Of a stretch of DNA of 64,000 nucleotides, positions 25,936 to 36,800 are shown piece after piece. Both the position numbers and the translations under genes were made by a program. Each line of letters begins with the position of its first letter. The first letter of the stretch is position 1. The notes under the pieces were generated by a model. The model worked only from the letters and a program-made list of their open reading frames with translations, had not been told where the DNA came from and did no database searches. Source of the DNA: an uncultured Bacteroidia bacterium (lineage in GTDB: Bacteria > Bacteroidota > Bacteroidia > Bacteroidales > UBA932); NCBI GenBank assembly GCA_902785065.1, contig CACZXH010000007.1, positions 124,001 to 188,000 of the forward strand. The letters run 5' to 3'.

Positions 25936-27123
25936 ATGGCGAAGGACTACCTGGAACTGACGGAGCTGCTGGCCCGGATCAAGGAGGGCGTCGAAGACGC
26001 TTTCCCCGACCGGTACTGGGTCAAGGCGGAGATCGGTTCCTGGAGTCCGCGGGCCAACGGGCACTGCTACCTGAACCTGACCCAGAGCGACCGCGGGAAG
26101 CCCGTGGCCGACATCCGGGCGATGATCTGGAAATGGCATTTCCCGCAACTGAAGGCCTTCTTCGAGCAGGAGACAGGGCAGACCCTGCAGGCCGGAATCA
26201 CGGTGCTCGTCCGCGTGCAGGTCAGTTTCAGCGAGATGTTCGGAATGTCCCTGTTCATTGACGACATCGACCCGGCCTTTACCGTGGGGGAGCAGGCGCT
26301 GGCCAAGAAGAAAGCCATCGAGAAACTCACCACCGGCGGTTATCTCGAAATGCAGCAGGAGCTGGCGATTCCGCGCTTGCCATACCGCCTGGCCGTCATC
26401 ACGTCCAAGACTGCCGCGGGCTATGGCGATTTCCGGCGGCATCTGTTGGAGAATGAGGCGGGCTACGCCTTCCGGCTGGACCTGTACGAGGCCCTGATGC
26501 AAGGCGAGCAGGCGCCGGCCTCCATCATTGCCGCCCTCGCAGAGGCGCAGGAGCATCCCTGCGACGCCATCCTGATCCTGCGCGGAGGCGGCTCGGAAAT
26601 GGACCTGGCCTGTTTCGACGACTATGACTTGGCAGTGGCCATCGCCACTTGCGCGGCGCCGGTCGTGACGGCGATCGGCCACGACCGCGATTTCCACATT
26701 GCGGACCTCGTGGCGAACCGCTCCGTGAAGACGCCCACCGCGCTGGCGGACTTGTTCCTGGACGCCTATGCCGCGGAAGACGCCCTGCTGGACGACCTCC
26801 AGGCCCGCGTCCGCCGGGCGGTCGCCGACCGCCTGGGCGGAATGCTCCGGAAGGTCGATTCCCTCGCGCAGCGGCTCCGCTTCGCGGCCGGCGCGCGCAT
26901 CGACCGGGCGCGTGCGGCCCTGGACCTGAAGGAAGCCCTTATCAAAGCCTCCGACCCCCGGAAGATCCTGTCCATGGGCTACGCCCTCGTGACGGGCCGG
27001 GACGGAAAGGTCCTCAAGAGCGTGGCGCCGGTGGCGGCCGGGGACCGGATCGGTGTCCGGTTCGCCGACGGGACGATCCGGGCGACGGTGGATTCGATAG
27101 ATTTCTCGACAAGCTCGAAATGA
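25936..27123 (+). CDS. xseA: exodeoxyribonuclease VII large subunit
   Basis: Single-strand exonuclease subunit with an N-terminal OB fold (about residues 1-100), the catalytic domain with VITSKTAAGYGDF and GGGSEMDLACFDD plus GHDRDF, and a coiled-coil C-terminal region. A GTG one codon earlier (25933) is an equally possible start. The last nine residues (about DFSTSSK) and the TGA stop are contributed by a dispersed palindromic repeat. The stop overlaps a possible upstream start of xseB. Confidence 0.94.
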   Translation: MAKDYLELTELLARIKEGVEDAFPDRYWVKAEIGSWSPRANGHCYLNLTQSDRGKPVADIRAMIWKWHFPQLKAFFEQETGQTLQAGITVLVRVQVSFSEMFGMSLFIDDIDPAFTVGEQALAKKKAIEKLTTGGYLEMQQELAIPRLPYRLAVITSKTAAGYGDFRRHLLENEAGYAFRLDLYEALMQGEQAPASIIAALAEAQEHPCDAILILRGGGSEMDLACFDDYDLAVAIATCAAPVVTAIGHDRDFHIADLVANRSVKTPTALADLFLDAYAAEDALLDDLQARVRRAVADRLGGMLRKVDSLAQRLRFAAGARIDRARAALDLKEALIKASDPRKILSMGYALVTGRDGKVLKSVAPVAAGDRIGVRFADGTIRATVDSIDFSTSSK

Positions 27124-27124
27124 C
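27096..27124 (-). repeat. dispersed palindromic repeat at the xseA/xseB junction
   Basis: Minus-strand reading begins GTCATTTCGAGC and ends GTCGAGAAATCTATC, so it has the same ends as the copies in dnaX and the M16 gene. It supplies the xseA stop codon and an upstream in-frame ATG for xseB. Confidence 0.72.
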
Positions 27125-27131
27125 AAAGGTT

Positions 27132-27320
27132 ATGGAAGAAAAGTTCGATTACGCGAAAGCGGTGGAGGAGTTGGAGAAGATTGCCGCGAAGGTGGAGGAT
27201 CCGGCGACGAAGCTGGACGACATCGACGCGCTCGTGGCCCGGAGCAACGGGCTGCTGAAGGCCTGCCGGGCGTATCTGCGCACCGTGCAGGAAAGGATTG
27301 ACAAACTGGACGAGGAATAA
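27132..27320 (+). CDS. xseB: exodeoxyribonuclease VII small subunit
   Basis: A 62-residue, highly charged helical protein, MEEKFDYAKAVEELEKIAAK at the start, which matches XseB. XseB binds the coiled coil of XseA. An ATG four codons upstream (27120), created by the palindromic repeat and overlapping the xseA stop, would add MTKV. The shorter form fits the family start better. It ends one base before glgB. Confidence 0.9.
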   Translation: MEEKFDYAKAVEELEKIAAKVEDPATKLDDIDALVARSNGLLKACRAYLRTVQERIDKLDEE

Positions 27321-27321
27321 T

Positions 27322-29319
27322 ATGAAGAAACTTTACGAAACCGACCCGTACCTGATGCCGTACAAGGAGGCCATTAAGGCCCGCCACGAACGGATCATGG
27401 GCATGAAGCGGCACATCGCCGGCGACGGCCTCCTGAAGGATGCCGTGAACAACCACATGTACTACGGCCTGCACCGCTGCGACGACGGCTCCTGGATCTT
27501 CCGCGAGTGGGCCCCGAACGCCACCAAGATCTACCTGGTGGGCGATTTCAACAACTGGAAGCGGACGGACGCCTACGCCCTGAAGCCCACGGGCGCCGGC
27601 AACTGGGAACTCTCCCTGCCCGCCTTCATGCTGCAGCACGGCGAGCTGTACAAGCTGTACATCGAGTGGCCCGGCGGGGCGGGGGAGCGCCTCCCTTCCT
27701 ACGTGACCCGCGCCGTCCAGGACGAAATGACGAAGGCTTTCGCCGCGCAGGTGTGGGATCCGGCCGAGAAATACGTCTGGAAGCATGCCCGGGCCGGCAA
27801 GCGGCCGCATCCGATGATCTATGAATGCCACATCGGCATGTCTTCCGAGCAGGAGAAGGTCGCCTCGTTCGAGGACTTCCGCACCACCGTCCTGCCGAAG
27901 GTGAAGAAGCTCGGGTACGACACCCTCCAGATCATGGCCCTGCAGGAGCATCCCTACTACGGCTCCTTCGGTTACCAGGTGTCCAATTTCTACGCCCTGA
28001 GCTCCCGTTTCGGCACGCCGGAGGAGTTCAAGCGCCTGGTGGACGACGCGCACGGCAAGGGCATCGCGGTGGTGATGGACATTGTCCATAGCCACAGCGT
28101 GGACAACGAGGCCGAGGGCCTGTCGAACTTCGACGGCACGGACCACCTGTACTTCTATTCCGGTCCGCAGGGCCGACATCCCGCCTGGGGCTCCCGCTGC
28201 TTCGACTACGGCAAGGACGAGACCAAGTACTTCCTCCTGTCGAACGTGAAATACTGGATGGAGGAGTACCACATCGACGGTTTCCGCTTCGACGGCGTCA
28301 CTTCCATGCTGTACTGGGACCACGGTCTCGGAAAGGATTTCGTGGGCTATGACAACTACTTCAACCAGGGTGTCGACGAGAACGCGGTGACCTACCTCGC
28401 CCTCGCGAACATCCTCGTGAAGGAAATGGACCCGAACGCCTTCACCATCGCCGAGGACGTTTCCGGCATGGCCGGCCTGGCCGCCCCGCTGGCGGCCGGC
28501 GGCGTGGGCTTCGACTTCCGGATGTCGATGGGCGTCGCGGACCACTGGATCAAGTGGATCAAGGAGCTCTCCGACGAGCAGTGGTCCGTGGGCGAGATCT
28601 GGTGGCAGCTCACGAACAAGCGCGCCGATGAGAAGACCATTTCCTACGCCGAGTGCCACGACCAGGCGCTGGTGGGGGACAAGACCTTGATTTTCAGGCT
28701 GATGGACAAGGAAATGTACTTCTCCATGAACACCGAGTCCCGGAATCCCGTCGTGGACCGGGGCATCGCCCTCCACAAGATGATCCGCCTGGTGACCGCC
28801 GCCACCGCGGGCGACGGCTACCTCAATTTCATGGGCAACGAGTTCGGTCATCCCGAATGGATCGACTTCCCCCGCGAGGGGAACGGCTGGTCCTACAAGC
28901 ACGCCCGCCGGCAGTGGTCCCTCGCGGACCCGGACTACCTCCGCTACGGATTCCTGCGGAATTTCGACGAGGCGATGGTCCATCTGCTGCGCTCGGAAAA
29001 GGCTCTGTATGACCGTCCTGAGCTTCTTGTGCAGGATGAGGAGAAGAAAATCTTGATTTTCAGACGTAAAAACTGTATCTTTGCGCTGAATTTCTCGGCG
29101 ACGGGTTCCTATGCGGACTATGGGTTCGCGGCGCCCGCCGGAGAATGGGTGAATATCCTTGACAGCGACGACCCCAAGTTCAACGGGTTCGGCCGCACCG
29201 TTGCGGGAGAGCATCATTTAACCGTTCCCGAGAAATCGCCCAACGGCAACCCGCGCTATAGCGATACCCTGTATCTCTACCTCCCCTCCCGCAGCGCTGT
29301 CGTATTGAAGAAATTATAA
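27322..29319 (+). CDS. glgB: 1,4-alpha-glucan branching enzyme
   Basis: Introduces alpha-1,6 branches into glycogen. The 665-residue protein has an N-terminal CBM48-like domain (WIFREWAPNATKIYLVGDFN, about residues 57-76) and a GH13 barrel with the nucleophile region DGFRFDGVTSMLY, the acid EDVSG and a C-terminal beta domain. This shorter organisation resembles the GH13_8 eukaryotic-type branching enzymes more than E. coli GlgB. It opens a five-gene glycogen block. Confidence 0.93.
   Translation: MKKLYETDPYLMPYKEAIKARHERIMGMKRHIAGDGLLKDAVNNHMYYGLHRCDDGSWIFREWAPNATKIYLVGDFNNWKRTDAYALKPTGAGNWELSLPAFMLQHGELYKLYIEWPGGAGERLPSYVTRAVQDEMTKAFAAQVWDPAEKYVWKHARAGKRPHPMIYECHIGMSSEQEKVASFEDFRTTVLPKVKKLGYDTLQIMALQEHPYYGSFGYQVSNFYALSSRFGTPEEFKRLVDDAHGKGIAVVMDIVHSHSVDNEAEGLSNFDGTDHLYFYSGPQGRHPAWGSRCFDYGKDETKYFLLSNVKYWMEEYHIDGFRFDGVTSMLYWDHGLGKDFVGYDNYFNQGVDENAVTYLALANILVKEMDPNAFTIAEDVSGMAGLAAPLAAGGVGFDFRMSMGVADHWIKWIKELSDEQWSVGEIWWQLTNKRADEKTISYAECHDQALVGDKTLIFRLMDKEMYFSMNTESRNPVVDRGIALHKMIRLVTAATAGDGYLNFMGNEFGHPEWIDFPREGNGWSYKHARRQWSLADPDYLRYGFLRNFDEAMVHLLRSEKALYDRPELLVQDEEKKILIFRRKNCIFALNFSATGSYADYGFAAPAGEWVNILDSDDPKFNGFGRTVAGEHHLTVPEKSPNGNPRYSDTLYLYLPSRSAVVLKKL
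29076..29083 (+). promoter_or_regulatory. possible internal promoter within glgB
   Basis: TATCTTTG with TTG about 20 nt upstream, inside the 3' part of glgB and about 250 nt before the debranching enzyme gene. It could give separate expression of the downstream glycogen genes but may be a chance coding match. Confidence 0.3.
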
Positions 29320-29330
29320 TTGAGACGAAT

Positions 29331-31268
29331 ATGGCTTTTTTGAAATTCAACAAGTCTGAGCTCGTCAACCTGTCCTACTCGCTGAAGCGGGAAATCCTGC
29401 TTGCGAGCAAGACCGGCGCGTATTGCAACACGTCCATCGTGACCTGCAACACGCGCCGCTACCACGGCCTCCTGGCCGTTCCGGTGGAGAGGTTCGGAGG
29501 TTACAGGTACATGCTCCTGTCCTCCCTGGACGAAAGCCTCACGCTCCGCGGGAAGCGGTTCAACCTGGGTATCCACTGCTATGGGGACATCTACGAGCCG
29601 CGCGGGCACAAGTACATCGTGGACTTCGATGCCGACCCGGTCCCGATGGTTACGTACAAGATCGGCGAGATCGTCTTCCGCAAGAGCCTTGTCCTGTCGC
29701 AGGACGCCAACCAGCTCCTCATCAAGTACGAGCTGGTGAAGTCTCCGGCGCCCGTCCGCCTCGAGCTCAAGCCGTTCCTCTCCTTCCGCCGGGTCCATGA
29801 CCTGACCCAGCAGAACGGCGAGGCCCGCACGGCGGCCCAGGAGATCGAAGGCGGCGTTTCCTTCAACCTGTACGAAGGATTCCCGGACCTGAACCTCCAG
29901 GTGAGCGGCCAGAGCAAGTTCAACCAGGCTCCCTGCTGGTACAACGGCGTCACCTATTCCGACGAGATGCGCCGCGGCTTCGACTGCCGCGAGGACCTCT
30001 TCGTCCCCGGCACCTTCGAGCTGGAGCTGAAGAGCGGCGAGTCCGTGGTCTTCTCCGCCAATGCCGACGGCCCCGTCGCGAAGGCCGGCCTCAAGCGCAA
30101 GTTCGAGGGCATGGTGAGCAAGATCGGACCCATCACCTCGTTCCACGACCAGCTCGTCCGCCAGGCGGACCTGCTGATCCGTGACAGCGGCGGCAAGAAG
30201 CAGATCGTCGCCGGTTATTCCTGGCTCCTCACCGGCCTCCTCCGCGAGACCCTCTATTCCCTCGCCGGCCTCACCCTCTATGGGAAGAACGACCCGAAGG
30301 AATTCGAGGAGATCCTGGACAACCTGATCGCCGACGAGCCCGAGCGTCTGTTCCACCGCACCACGCAGGTGGAAGCTCCGCTCTTCATGACCGTCACTCT
30401 CCAGCAGTACATCGCCTACGCCGGCAATGAAAAACATGTCTGGACCAAGTACGGCAAGACCCTGAAGGGCATCCTCGAGAGCTACCTGCCGGGTCACCGC
30501 AAGGAAGTGGCCATGCATCCGAACGGACTCCTGTGGGCCCAGGTTGACGGCGTCGCCCTCTCCTGGATGAACGCTTACATCAACGGCCGCGCGGTCACCG
30601 AGCGTCCGGGCTACCAGGTGGAAACCAACGCCCTCTGGTACAATGCCCTGTGCTTCGCCCTCGACCTGGAAGCGAAGTACGGGAATAAGAACAGCGAATT
30701 CATCAAGCAGTGGACTCCGGTCCGCGAGCTCGTCCTCCGCAACTTCCAGCCTACCTTCTGGAACGCGGAATACGGCTTCCTCGCCGACTACGTGGACGGT
30801 TATGGCCAGAATCTCGACCTCCGTCCGAACCAGCTGTGGGCTGTTTCCGTGGACTACAAGCCCGTCTCCGACGAAGTCATCCACTCGGTCATGCGCATGG
30901 TCCGCAACGAGCTCCTGACCCGCCGCGGCATCCGCACCCTGTCCCCGCGCGACAGCAAGTACAAGGGCGTCTACGAGGGCAACCAGATCGAGCGCGACCT
31001 CGCCTACAACAACGGCTGCGCCTGGCCTTTCCTGCTGGCCCAGTACAGCTACGCCTGCTTCAACATGATGGGCAAGAACTTCATCAAGCGGGCCGAATAC
31101 CTCACCGAGGGCTTCTACGAGGACCTCTCCAAGCACGGCGTCGGCTGCTTCTCCGAACTCTACGACGGCGATCCGCCCCACGAGCCGCACGGAGCCATTT
31201 CCTCCGCGACGACGACGTCCGCCCTGCTGAACATCAATTGGCTGATTGAAAAATACAAGGAGGAATAG
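29331..31268 (+). CDS. glycogen debranching enzyme (amylo-alpha-1,6-glucosidase type, GH133)
   Basis: A 645-residue protein with the bacterial debranching N-terminal domain (about residues 10-230: CNTRRYHGLL, YGDIYEPRGH) and a C-terminal (alpha/alpha)6 glucosidase domain (about 270-640) with YSWLLTGLLRET, DGVALSWMNAY, ETNALWYNAL and NNGCAWPFL. It removes alpha-1,6 branches from limit dextrins. The order debranching enzyme, GT4, GH57 is a known arrangement in Bacteroidales. It lies 11 bases after glgB and 3 bases before the GT4 gene. Confidence 0.9.
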   Translation: MAFLKFNKSELVNLSYSLKREILLASKTGAYCNTSIVTCNTRRYHGLLAVPVERFGGYRYMLLSSLDESLTLRGKRFNLGIHCYGDIYEPRGHKYIVDFDADPVPMVTYKIGEIVFRKSLVLSQDANQLLIKYELVKSPAPVRLELKPFLSFRRVHDLTQQNGEARTAAQEIEGGVSFNLYEGFPDLNLQVSGQSKFNQAPCWYNGVTYSDEMRRGFDCREDLFVPGTFELELKSGESVVFSANADGPVAKAGLKRKFEGMVSKIGPITSFHDQLVRQADLLIRDSGGKKQIVAGYSWLLTGLLRETLYSLAGLTLYGKNDPKEFEEILDNLIADEPERLFHRTTQVEAPLFMTVTLQQYIAYAGNEKHVWTKYGKTLKGILESYLPGHRKEVAMHPNGLLWAQVDGVALSWMNAYINGRAVTERPGYQVETNALWYNALCFALDLEAKYGNKNSEFIKQWTPVRELVLRNFQPTFWNAEYGFLADYVDGYGQNLDLRPNQLWAVSVDYKPVSDEVIHSVMRMVRNELLTRRGIRTLSPRDSKYKGVYEGNQIERDLAYNNGCAWPFLLAQYSYACFNMMGKNFIKRAEYLTEGFYEDLSKHGVGCFSELYDGDPPHEPHGAISSATTTSALLNINWLIEKYKEE

Positions 31269-31271
31269 ACC

Positions 31272-32561
31272 ATGAGAGTACTTATGTTCGGTTGGGAGTT
31301 TCCTCCCCACATCGCGGGCGGTCTGGGTACGGCCTGCGAAGGCATTGTCAAGGGTCTCGCCTACAATGGCGTGGAAACCCTGTTCGTGATGCCGTCCGCC
31401 TCTGGCGACGAGGACCAGAGCGCCACGACGATCATCAACGCGAGCGACGTGGCCGTCGATACGGTCTCCGAGACGGTCGAGGAATACCTCGACAAGGTCA
31501 AGTTCATCCACATCGGCACCAACATGGTCCCCTATGCGGATCCGGAAGAGTTCTCCCGGCTCGTCGACGAGGACCGCAAGCGCCAGGTGAAGGACTTCTC
31601 CATCAGCTATGGCCAGAAGTACAAGTTCTCCGGCAAGTACGGCGCGAACCTCATGGAGGAGGTCGCCCGCTACGCGATGGTGGGCGGTACGATCGCCATG
31701 CAGCGCAAGGACGAGTTCGACGTCATCCACGCCCATGACTGGCTGACCTATTACGCCGGCATCGCCGCCAAGGAACTGACCGGCAAGCCCCTCGTGATCC
31801 ACGTCCACGCCACTTCCTTCGACCGCGGCAGCGTCGACAACATCGACACCCGCGTCTTCGCGATCGAGCAGAAGGGCATGATGATGGCCGACCGCGTGGT
31901 GACGGTCTCCAACCTCACCCGCAACATCGTCATCAACCGCTACGGCATCGACCCCGGCAAGGTGGTCACCGTCCATAACGCCGTGGATTTCAGCGGCCGC
32001 GAGAACCTCGTGGTCGAGCGTGGCGTCAAGGAGAAGGTCGTCACCTTCCTCGGCCGCATCACCTACCAGAAGGGTCCCGAATATTTCATCGAAGCTGCCG
32101 CGAAGGTGCTCAAGCGCACCAAGAACGTCCGCTTCGTGATGGCCGGCAGCGGCGACATGATGAACCGCTGCATCCGCCACGCCGCCCGGTTGGGCATTTC
32201 CGACCGCTTCCACTTCACGGGCTTCCTCCGCGGGGCCGACGTGCAGAAGATGTTCGCCCTCTCGGACGTGTACATCATGCCGTCCATCTCCGAGCCGTTC
32301 GGCATCTCGCCCCTCGAGGCGATGCGGACCGGCGTCCCGTCCATCATTTCCAAGCAGTCCGGCGCCGCCGAGATCCTGAAGTACGCCTTCAAGGTGGACT
32401 TCTGGGATGTGGATGCGATGGCCGACGAGATCTACGCCCTCCTCAACTATCCCGCCCTCGCGGACTTCTCCGCCCGGGCCGGCTTCGACGAAGTGAACGC
32501 CCTCAAATGGAACGGCGCCACCGCCAAACTCAAGCAAGTGTACGAATCAGTAGTCAAATAA
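31272..32561 (+). CDS. GT4 glycosyltransferase, glycogen/starch synthase-like
   Basis: A 429-residue GT-B fold enzyme. The N-terminal domain starts MRVLMFGWEFPPHIAGGLGT, the loop typical of nucleotide-sugar glucosyltransferases acting on glucans. The C-terminal domain has GRITYQKGPEYFIEAA and the donor-site EPFGISPLEAM. Members beside GH57 and debranching genes are usually assigned to glycogen or maltodextrin metabolism, possibly maltose-1-phosphate or glucan synthesis; the exact donor and acceptor are not decided by sequence. Confidence 0.85.
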   Translation: MRVLMFGWEFPPHIAGGLGTACEGIVKGLAYNGVETLFVMPSASGDEDQSATTIINASDVAVDTVSETVEEYLDKVKFIHIGTNMVPYADPEEFSRLVDEDRKRQVKDFSISYGQKYKFSGKYGANLMEEVARYAMVGGTIAMQRKDEFDVIHAHDWLTYYAGIAAKELTGKPLVIHVHATSFDRGSVDNIDTRVFAIEQKGMMMADRVVTVSNLTRNIVINRYGIDPGKVVTVHNAVDFSGRENLVVERGVKEKVVTFLGRITYQKGPEYFIEAAAKVLKRTKNVRFVMAGSGDMMNRCIRHAARLGISDRFHFTGFLRGADVQKMFALSDVYIMPSISEPFGISPLEAMRTGVPSIISKQSGAAEILKYAFKVDFWDVDAMADEIYALLNYPALADFSARAGFDEVNALKWNGATAKLKQVYESVVK

Positions 32562-32574
32562 AAACGCAATACAT

Positions 32575-33864
32575 ATGGCTTCCAAAAGCATCTGCCTGTA
32601 TTTCCAGGTCCATCAGCCCACCCGGCTCCGGCTCTACAGATTCTTCGATATCGGCAAGGACTCCCACTACTATGACGACTTCGCCAACCGGACCATCCTC
32701 CGCCGCATCGCCCAGAAGTGCTATCTGCCGATGAACGCCCAGCTCCTGCAGCTGATCCAGGCGAACAAGGGCAAGTTCAAGGTGGCGTTCTCCATTTCCG
32801 GTTCCGCCCTGGAGCAGTTCCAGCGGTTCGCCCCCGACGTGATCGACAGCTTCCGCGCCCTGGCCGCGACCGGCTGCGTCGAGTTCCTGTGCGAGACGTA
32901 TTACCATTCCCTGGCGTCCCTCGCCTCCGAGTCCGAGTTCACCCACCAGGTGATGAAGCACAAGAAGGCCATCGAGGACCTGTTCGGCATCACTCCGACC
33001 GCGTTCCGCAACACCGAGCTCATCTATTCCAACGCCATCGGCGAGAACGTGTACCGCCTCGGCTTCAAGACGATGCTCACCGAGGGCGCCCGCCACATCA
33101 TGGGCTGGCAGAGCCCGAACTTCGTGTACGGCTGCGACACCCAGCCCAAGCTCCGGCTCCTGCTCCGCAACTACGGCCTCTCCGACGACATCGCCTTCCG
33201 GTTCTCCAACCAGGGCTGGGACATGTATCCCCTCACGGCCGAGAAGTATCTCGCCTGGGTGAAGGATTCCGCCCGCAACGACGACATCGTGAACCTGTTC
33301 ATGGATTACGAGACCTTCGGTGAGCACCAGAGCGCTGCCAGCGGGATCTTCGACTTCATGAAGGCCTTTCCGGAAACCGTGATTTCCGACGGAACCTTCT
33401 CCTTCGTCACCCCGACCGAGGCTACGAAGAAGTACAAGCCGGTCGCCGACCTCGACGTCCCCGATCCCATCTCCTGGGCCGACGAAGAGCGCGACATCAC
33501 CGCCTGGCTGGGCAACGAGCTCCAGCAGGAGGCCTTCAACAAGGTCTACGCGATGACTGAAAAGCTTTCCATCGTGGGCGATCCCGACCTCTGGGAGGAC
33601 TTCGGCCACCTGCAGGAGAGCGACCACTTCTACTATATGTGCACGAAGTTCTTCTCCGACGGAGAGGTCCACAAATACTTCAACCCGTACGACACTCCGT
33701 ACGAGGCGTTCATCAACTACATGAACGTCCTGTCCGACTTCCAGATCCGGCTCGATGAGAAGCGCGCCGCCCTGGACGTCAAGGAGACCGCCGTCCGCGA
33801 AGTGGAGGCCGCTCCCGCGAAGAAGAAACCCGCTGCCCGGAAACCCGCTGTCAAGAAGAAATAG
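32575..33864 (+). CDS. GH57 alpha-amylase/glucanotransferase
   Basis: A 429-residue GH57 enzyme with CLYFQVHQPTR near the N-terminus, the FRNTELIYSN region with the presumed catalytic Glu, and MDYETFGEHQ with the presumed catalytic Asp. No signal peptide, so it acts on intracellular glycogen or dextrins. The last 20 residues form a Lys/Ala/Pro tail (KKKPAARKPAVKKK) not needed for the fold. It ends directly against the start of the synthase-phosphorylase fusion. Confidence 0.88.
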   Translation: MASKSICLYFQVHQPTRLRLYRFFDIGKDSHYYDDFANRTILRRIAQKCYLPMNAQLLQLIQANKGKFKVAFSISGSALEQFQRFAPDVIDSFRALAATGCVEFLCETYYHSLASLASESEFTHQVMKHKKAIEDLFGITPTAFRNTELIYSNAIGENVYRLGFKTMLTEGARHIMGWQSPNFVYGCDTQPKLRLLLRNYGLSDDIAFRFSNQGWDMYPLTAEKYLAWVKDSARNDDIVNLFMDYETFGEHQSAASGIFDFMKAFPETVISDGTFSFVTPTEATKKYKPVADLDVPDPISWADEERDITAWLGNELQQEAFNKVYAMTEKLSIVGDPDLWEDFGHLQESDHFYYMCTKFFSDGEVHKYFNPYDTPYEAFINYMNVLSDFQIRLDEKRAALDVKETAVREVEAAPAKKKPAARKPAVKKK

Positions 33865-36800
33865 ATGGACAAACATATTCTCAATCCGGACTACCTGTTC
33901 GAGGTCAGCTGGGAGGTCTGCAACAAAGTCGGCGGCATTTACACCGTCGTCGCGACCAAGGCCCTCCACCTGAAGTCCCAGCTGGGACGCCATCACATCC
34001 TCATCGGACCGGACGTCTGGATGCACCGGGCGAGCAATCCCGATTTCATCGAGGATCCGCTCCTGTTCCGGTCGTGGAGGCAGCAGGCGGCCTCGGAAGG
34101 TCTCCGGTTGCGTGTGGGCAAGTGGAACATTCCCGGTACCCCGGTCGCCGTGCTGGTGGATTACAAGACCTTCCTCCCGCAGAGCGATGAGATCCTCACG
34201 GATTTCTGGACGGCCTTCGGGGTGGATTCCATCACCGGCAACTGGGACTACAAGGAGGCCGCCGTGTTCGGCTACGTGGCCGGCAAGGTGATCGAGAGCT
34301 TCTACAACTACAACCTGTCTTCGGCCGACCATGCCGTGGCCCAGTTCCACGAGTGGCAGACCGGCGCCGGCATCCTGCAGCTCAAGCGGGCCAACATTCC
34401 CGTCGCCACAGTCTTCACGACCCACGCGACGGTCGTTGGCCGTTGCCTCGCCGGGAACAACCTCCGGCTCTATGACGACATGCCGTACTTCAACGGGGAC
34501 GAGATGGCGCAGCGCTTCGGCGTGGTGGCCCTCCACTCCCTGGAGAAGATGGCCGCCCGCGAGGCCGATGTGTTCACGACGGTGAGCGAGATCACGGCCA
34601 AGGAATGCGCCCAGTTCCTGGAGCGCTCCGTGGACGTGGTGACGCCGAACGGCTTCGAGAATTCCTTCACCCCCGCCTCTGACGAAGAGTATGCCCGGCT
34701 GCATGACGCGGCCCGGCAGCGCCTGGTGGAGGTGGCGACGGCGATGTCCGCCGAAGAAGTGCCCGCCAACGCCGTCTTCATCGGCATCGGCGGCCGCTAC
34801 GAGTTCCGCAACAAGGGTATCGACGTGTTCATCGACGCGCTGGACAAGCTCAACCGGTCCGGTTACGAAGGCCGGAGCATCCAGGCGTTCATCTTCATCC
34901 CTTCCGGCCATCACGGCCCCGACCGCGGCCTGGTCCAGAAACTCGCCGGCGACGGTGACTTGCAGTACCAGACCCAGGTCTCGCACTACCTGATGGACGC
35001 CGAAAACGACACCATCACCCGCCGCTTCCGGGAGACCGGCCTCGTGAACTGTGTCGGCGACAAGGTGAAGGTGTATTTCATCCCGTCCTACCTGAACGGC
35101 AACGACGGCGTGTTCAACATGCCGTACTACGACCTGCTGTGCGGCCTGGACCTCGCCCTGTTCCCGTCCTATTACGAGCCTTGGGGTTATACCCCGCTGG
35201 AAGCCCTCGCTTTCCGCGTTCCCACCCTCACCACCAGCCTCGCCGGCTTCGGTCTCTGGGTGCGGGACCACTATGAGGGCCCCCATCCGGGCATTACCGT
35301 GCTGGACCGCAACGACTCCAACTACGAGGAAGTCGTGGACGGTGTCATGGACCGTGTCCGCGAAATCGCCGGTCTGGAGCTGGACGTGCGGAACGAGTAT
35401 CGCGAGAACGCCCGTGAGGTCGCGCAGATCGCCCTGTGGGACAACCAGATCGTCTATTACCAGAAAGCCTATTCCCAGGCCCTAGAGAAGGTGCGCGATG
35501 CCCTTCCTACTTATAAAACGAAAGAAAAGACCATTCAGTACATGAAATCCGAACTCAACAATCCGAGCTGGCGGACCGTCTTGGTGACGCGCCACCTGCC
35601 CGCAAAACTCTCTCCCCTCGAGCGGCTTTCCAAGAATCTGTGGTGGTGCTGGAACGAGAGCGCCAAAGAGCTCTTCCATACCATCGACCCGGATATTTGG
35701 CACGCCTCCGGTCACAACCCGCTGGCCTTGCTGGACACCGTGAGCATCAAGCGGTTCCATCAGCTCAGCGAAGATGACGCGTTCGTCGAGAAGATGAACG
35801 CCGTCCTCGCCGAATTCGACACCTACATGGCCGAGAAGGCCAAGCGCACCGACCCTTCCATTGCCTACTTCTGCATGGAATATGGTCTGGATACTTCCCT
35901 GAAGATCTATTCGGGCGGTCTCGGCATCCTTGCCGGCGACTACCTGAAGGAGACCTCCGACATGAACGTGAACCTCGTCGCCGTGGGCTTCCTCTACCGG
36001 TTCGGCTACTTTACCCAGGTCATTTCCGGCCAGGGCTACCAGGTGGCCAACTACGATGCGCAGGACTTCCTCAAGATCCCGGCCACGCCGGTCATGGACG
36101 CCGAGGGCAACTGGGTCACCACGAGCGTGGCCTTCCCGGGCCGCACCATTACCGCCCGCGTGTGGAAGGTGGAAGTGGGCCGTACGGACCTATATCTGCT
36201 GGACACCGACTATGAGGCCAACATCCCCGAGGACCGTGAGGTGACCTATCACCTGTACGGCGGCAACTGGGAGAACCGGCTCAAGCAGGAGCTCCTGCTG
36301 GGCGTGGGCGGTATCCGTGCCCTCCGCAAGCTGGGCATCGACACCCAGGTGTACCACTGCAACGAAGGCCATGCCGCATTCATCGGCCTGGAGCGCCTCC
36401 GCGAGTACATCGAGAAGGACAACCTCGACTTCTCCGAAGCCCTCGAGGTGGTCCGCGCCTCCTCCCTCTTCACGACGCACACCCCGGTTCCGGCCGGCCA
36501 CGACGCCTTCGACGAGGGCATGCTGCGCCAGTACATCGGCCATTATCCCGAGCGCCTGAAGGTAGACTGGGAGACGCTGATGTCCCTCGGCAAGGACAAC
36601 CCGCTGGACCCGAACGAGAAGTTCTCGATGTCCAACCTCGCTGCCAACATTTCCCAGAACGTGAACGGCGTGTCCATGCTCCACGGCAAGGTGAGCCAGG
36701 ACATCTTCTCCCACATGTATCCGGGCTATCTGCCGGAGGAACTCTTCGTCAGCTACGTCACCAACGGTGTCCATTATCCCACCTGGTGCGCCCCGGAATG

